Shown here piece by piece: positions 59,712-64,000 of a stretch of 64,000 bases of DNA (its first letter is position 1; each line of letters begins with the position of its first letter). A model generated the notes under the pieces. That model was not told the DNA's origin. It was given only the letters and a program-made list of their open reading frames with translations, and made no database searches. Made by a program: the position numbers and the translations under genes. Origin of the DNA: Rhynochetos jubatus. Taxonomy: Eukaryota; Chordata; Aves; Eurypygiformes; Rhynochetidae. Location of the stretch: contig CM050657.1 in NCBI GenBank assembly GCA_027574665.1, positions 22,918,700 through 22,982,699 of the forward strand, given 5' to 3'.

Positions 59712-62604
59712 AAGTCTGGATACTGGGAAAGTCAATCTGATAGAGTTAAAAGACACTGTTTTGGCCTGCCAGAGCCCTGAACCAGCCAAGTTCAGCCCAG
59801 CTGCTGCTGTTCGCAGCTACAGCAGCACCTCCGAGCAGCAAACTCCTAGAGAAACACAGCTTTCCCAGCACATCGGGGACCTCTGAGTGATGCCAGATAA
59901 TTGTACACCACCAGTTCAAATAAATAAATCATAATTACTTCAAAATAATTACATGTTGTAAAAAATCTTCTTTTTTAATTTAAATTATGACACTGTTGAA
60001 AAAGGTGAAGGTAAGGCATTTTTAAACGATTTCATCTCATTAGCAGAAAGTGGTGGGTTCCTTTTTTTTTTTTTTTCCCATCTCCCACCAGCCTGTTGCA
60101 CTAATGAAGTAAAAAATTATTCTGAAGGAGACATCCAAGTTCTCTACTAGCAGTTTTAATAGCTGGCTTCCTCTTGCCAGTGCTATGCTTGGCCCTCTTG
60201 TCCTCCACTCCAAGATACTTCTACCAGTTCTCATTACTAGTCAGACAGCTTCAGGAGCCGGCAGACGTGGCCACTCCTGACAGACCAAAGGCTGCAAACA
60301 GCTGCCTATTTTACTAAGGCTCACAGGTGCCAAGAATCCTTTCAATTCTCCGACTCTCACCTAACTCCCGCAGCACAGAGGATCCACTGCAGGTGGCCTG
60401 TCCTCACCCGAGTGGGCTAACTTGTGCCCGCAAGTTTCCTGGGTGGACCGCAATGAGAAGCCCAAGGCCGGAGTGGAAGGAGGTAGCTGCAGCGGGACAG
60501 CCCCGGGTGCCCAGGGACACTACCTCGTGCGCTGGATGAGGGACTGTCACCATGCTGCACTCCAGGAAGAGACCTGCCTCCAGGAGGGCAGGCATCGTTT
60601 GCCAAAACCAGTAGCAGCAGCATTCCCGCACAGGACAAGTGATAAACCCTCGCTTTGTTCATACCAACATACACTTCTGCCCCGTGGAGTGGCAGAGATG
60701 GGCTGTTAGGAGAACCGCAAAGTTGCTGTCTCACAAACATAATAAGCTTGGGGAGCTCTTCTTTACTGTTCCGTTTCTAACATGTCCTGGGACACCAGCG
60801 ATGCTTTTCATCTCACCTGCCACCTCCTCGTTACTGGCCTTTGCAGCACGTCGTGGCTTGTGGTGACTGGGGACACACGGAGGTGGTTCAGCAGACCTCC
60901 ACACTTTAGGCTGCATGAGGTATTAGGGGACTGGTTTTCATGACCCAGCTGTCCCTTCCAACTCCACATCCCTATGAGCTAACCTGTCAGACCGTTATTG
61001 CTGCTTGCTGAAGAAGGAATGAGTTCAGGTAACGCAATTATCGACAAAGGATCAACTACATTAGTGCAGAAATTCAGGGTAGGCATACCTGCACGGATAG
61101 TTAGTTTCTCAGTATATTGAACTCACTTGGGCATCCCACTGCTCTGCCTTTGTCCAGATGAATTATACAAAATAGTTTTTTGAGCTGTCGCAATCATGTT
61201 TCTTTACCAAGTAGCATCCTTCCTTGTTTTCTCAAAACTTGTCTGCTCTATAGAGTCCTGAAAATAAGAGATAGGCCCGGAATATCTGTCACTTGAGAGG
61301 TTAGCTTAGATTGGTTTTAATAGTTTGTGGTACTCATAACTGGGTTTTAACTGACAGGGGAAAACGATAAAAAGAATAAGATCTGTGTTTCTGAGCTCAC
61401 ATCAAAGAAGAGCTTTAAAGAATGAGTAAAAAGGCTGTCAAAAAAGGAAAGCTTTACCCAGCAGCCTAACAAAACAAGCTTCAAAAAAACCAAGAAATAG
61501 TGTCCCAAAACAAATTAATCAGATAGGGAAAATGTTAGTTGAAAAGTAAATATTTAACAGGGCCCGTATCTGCTAAGAGAAAGACAAAGAAGCCTGGAAA
61601 AAACTGATTGCAAGAGAGATGTTTTTGCTGTAGGAAGGACAGCCACAGGATTTAGAAGTACTTAGTTCTTTTCTGCACTATTGACTACGTTAAAGTCATC
61701 GGCCTGAGATCAGCTCTCCGTTACACTACACAGGGTCTTCAGATTATTCACTCTCCGACATGCATTTCTCTCAGAAGGCTTCTTTAAACTTCCCTTTGTA
61801 CCCCCAGCTTTTTAACTGCCATCAGGAACCTTCCAGATTTAACCCTGGGAGACAAAGCAGCAGTCTCCTGATGCAAGGATTAATGCCACCTCACAAAGAA
61901 GCGCAGACACATGCATTATCCACAGGTCTTTCATGCTGACAGAGCCTTTCGCCCGCAGCAGTTTGCAAGGCAGGTACATGCACACACCCCACCGCCGAGC
62001 GGAGCTGCCTCCGGGGTGAAGGGCAGCAGCCGGCAGTTTTCCCTCTCTGTTTGCTTCCCTCTGGATCTGCATTGCAGAGAGTGATAGCAGTTTCTAGGGC
62101 TTTTTCTCCACCATGCTGAGCTATCCCAGAGCCGATGGTGTTCGGCGCTTATACCCGGAGCAGTGCCTAGAGATCCCAGAAATGCTTTCTGATGCATGCT
62201 TCCCCCAAATTGTCTTTGCCATTTCCTAAACTAGAACTCAACCTCACAGGTAAGTAGCTCCTCAGTCATTAGTCTCGAAGGGAGCCCATCATCCAATTCA
62301 GTCAAGCGCTATTCTGCGTGGAAGCAAAAAGATGTCCTGGCAGCACCCACTCCTGTCTCCAACCAGGATCTCCCAGGTCCTCAAGTCCAATCTCCTTTCT
62401 AAAGCTGCACCACTACAACTATCTGATATTGTCCTCTTTCCCACGGCAGCTCCCGGGAAAAGGTGCGACCACTGCCCTAAACGTCTTTGGAATACAATTC
62501 CTCAGCATTTAGTCTTATTACTAAAAGCCCTTTTATAGATCCATCTGGCCAGATGATTCAAATGAAGAGCAGTCATGCAAGCTCAAGTGCTTTGCCAGTT
62601 TACA
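59712..62604. other. noncoding sequence
   Basis: It contains the poly(T) tract and short open frames up to 107 codons without motifs. The 60.9-61.8 kb part is A/T-rich and nearly free of open frames. Confidence 0.6.
60062..60076. repeat. poly(T) tract, 15 T
   Basis: An uninterrupted run of 15 T is followed by cccatctcccacc. On the + strand this would also look like a splice-acceptor tract, but no convincing exon follows. Confidence 0.95.
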
Positions 62605-62750
62605 ACAGGCAAAAGAAAGCACTTCTTTACATAGTGGGAGGTGATCTTAGGGAGCTTGCTGCCATGGGAGTTTGTGGAGGCAGGCAATATCCAGGAGGTT
62701 TGAAAAGGGATGGACAAAAGGTCCATAAAAGACTGGTCATGGATGTGCCC
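62605..62750 (+). mobile_element. old, diverged CR1-type LINE fragment
   Basis: The run of phrases aagaaagcacttctttacat, gggaggtgatcttagggagc, gtttgtggaggcaggcaata and ggtttgaaaagggatggaca follows the order of the ancient reptile/bird CR1 3' region (phrases meaning "starting to show at ... no longer at ... without the ... for which" in consensus terms: cacttcttcacacag, tgtggaggccaa, ttcaaaaagggactgga). Divergence is clearly higher than in the other three copies and the ends are unclear; similarity may extend to about 62870. It has no coding capacity. Confidence 0.65.
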
Positions 62751-64000
62751 CTGATCTCCCCTCTTCAGAAACTGTGGGTGTTGGGGAGTACCACGAAAGA
62801 GACTTCAGAAAGATGCCACAGCTGTGCTCTGTCCCTAAATATCATGTTCTGCCAACGCTATCAGGGCTAGACAAATGATGGTGTGACCTGCTCAGGCATC
62901 TCTTATGCTCCTATGGGGCAACTGCAAGCCCCTGGCACACCAGCCAGAACCAGCGGCCCTGTGAAGGCCAATGAGATACCACATATGGATACACGAAACC
63001 CTCAGGAGCCCTAGAGCTCTGCTTCTGCACTGGTATCAGGCAAAATCCACAGCCCAAAGCACTGGGCGTAGGACACCACAAAGAAAATCTTACAGTCATC
63101 TTCACCTCGCTTGAGCTCTTTGTGCACGTGTTAAAATCCAAAGCCTTGTCTCAGCTCGGTGGGTACAGCCCAGCAGCGAGTCCAGGGCATCTGGGTGTAC
63201 AGGGGACGGTCACGCAAGCACAATTCATACACAGCGAGAAGAAAGCCAACGGCCCAACACACCAATTTTTATGCCCAACTTGATGTGTTGCATGCGTGAT
63301 TACTGCAGGAATCAACGTGGCTAATTACAGCCATCTGCACCCATTACTACCATTTGTCTGTGTATTCACAGTAGCTGCACGTTAGTTAGGCGTGCCGCTG
63401 CACAAACATATTAAACAGCTAATTAATTAGAAAACCAGACCTCTTCTGCTTAGGAGGAGCCCATCACCCAGCAATCACCAGAACACATTTTCTCCATCTG
63501 TTAGATGATCGCCCCCTCCCCAAGGTCACCAGGGAACATGCAACTGGCTCACAGTCTTGACAAGGCACTGCTGGAGCGGTGAGGTGTCTGTTTAAGGGAC
63601 TTCCTTTGTGTAGCAAGGCTTCAGACCATGGCTGCTCCTGAAAACAGGACTGTGGCACTTCAACGGAACAGCACCGTGCTTTAGGATTACCTCAGGTGAC
63701 CTTTGGATTAGACACCAACCGTCTTTCCAGCACACCCAGTCTGCCAAGCACAGACGAGGCTGATGGCACGCCCTGTCACGGGGCACGCGCCTCCCGTACA
63801 ACGCCTCTTGCCACGCGGGGTCCTGGTTCTGCAGCAACCCCCTAACGCAACACTAGATTATAAATACACAGAGGATGGCTGTGCCCCAGTGCTTCACTGA
63901 CACACGGTTCTGTCTTCAGTCAGAAGCTATGGATTTAAATTTAGGGATGGAGCAGGAGGTTAGGTTTCAACATTCCAAGATAAATCCTCCCAGAGGAGGC
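62751..64000. other. noncoding sequence with AT-rich homeodomain-like block
   Basis: No gene seen. The stretch 63240-63435 has gtggctaattacagcc and acagctaattaattagaaaa, several TAAT/ATTA cores in a short distance, a look common in developmental enhancers. This is inference from motif content only. Confidence 0.4.

Noticed and set aside
1-64000. Search for CRISPR arrays, bacterial operons, tRNA or rRNA genes
   Set aside because: No regularly spaced direct repeats, no cloverleaf with the usual B-box string and no rRNA-like segment were seen; the window is vertebrate nuclear DNA.
1-64000. Endogenous retrovirus or LTR pair
   Set aside because: No paired long direct repeats, tRNA primer-binding string or retroviral protein motif was noticed by eye.

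Overview
The window looks like a vertebrate, almost certainly avian, nuclear chromosome segment. The diagnostic evidence is three clear CR1 LINE fragments and a fourth older one. Two of them still encode recognisable pieces of the CR1 reverse-transcriptase protein. There is no bacterial-style gene packing: most open frames are short and lie in intron or intergenic DNA, and AT/GC content drifts gently with scattered GC-rich patches. Species cannot be named from the sequence alone.

The best-supported gene content is a sparse chain of short exons on the + strand, about 10 kb apart: 12387-12546, 22041-22114 and 33201-33275. Each has a good acceptor and donor, each is open in only one frame, and their splice phases agree (0>1, 1>0, 0>0), giving 103 contiguous residues of a protein I do not recognise. 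The 3' end of this transcript is uncertain. One model adds exons at 40037-40114 and 43756-43852 (stop codon) and needs one more unplaced exon. Another joins 43756-43790, 55741-55769 and 55858-55946 (stop codon) with every phase agreeing. Weaker alternative last exons lie at 18210-18325 and 31755-32093. Possible upstream or separate exons lie at 2343-2399, 10225-10478 and 13162-13382.

Region by region: 1-12.4 kb is mainly noncoding, with a CpG-dense island near 5.8-6.2 kb and a minus-strand CR1 at 7.56-7.74 kb. 12.4-44 kb is the presumed gene body with long introns, CR1 copies at 26.6-26.9 kb (+) and 37.9-38.7 kb (-), a TA microsatellite at 29.2 kb, and two minus-strand exon-like segments (33865-33984 and 26523-26565) that are also phase-compatible and could mark an antisense transcript. 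44-64 kb is mostly noncoding. It holds the 55.7-55.9 kb exon pair, an unusually long pair of overlapping open frames at 57.4-58.3 kb, a CpG-rich block with a 138-codon open frame at 59.2-59.7 kb, and an old CR1 fragment near 62.6 kb.

All exon calls rest on splice signals, reading frame and phase read by eye. No homology search, expression data or conservation data were available, and no known gene symbol could be assigned. I found no convincing tRNA, rRNA, CRISPR array or complete mobile element.
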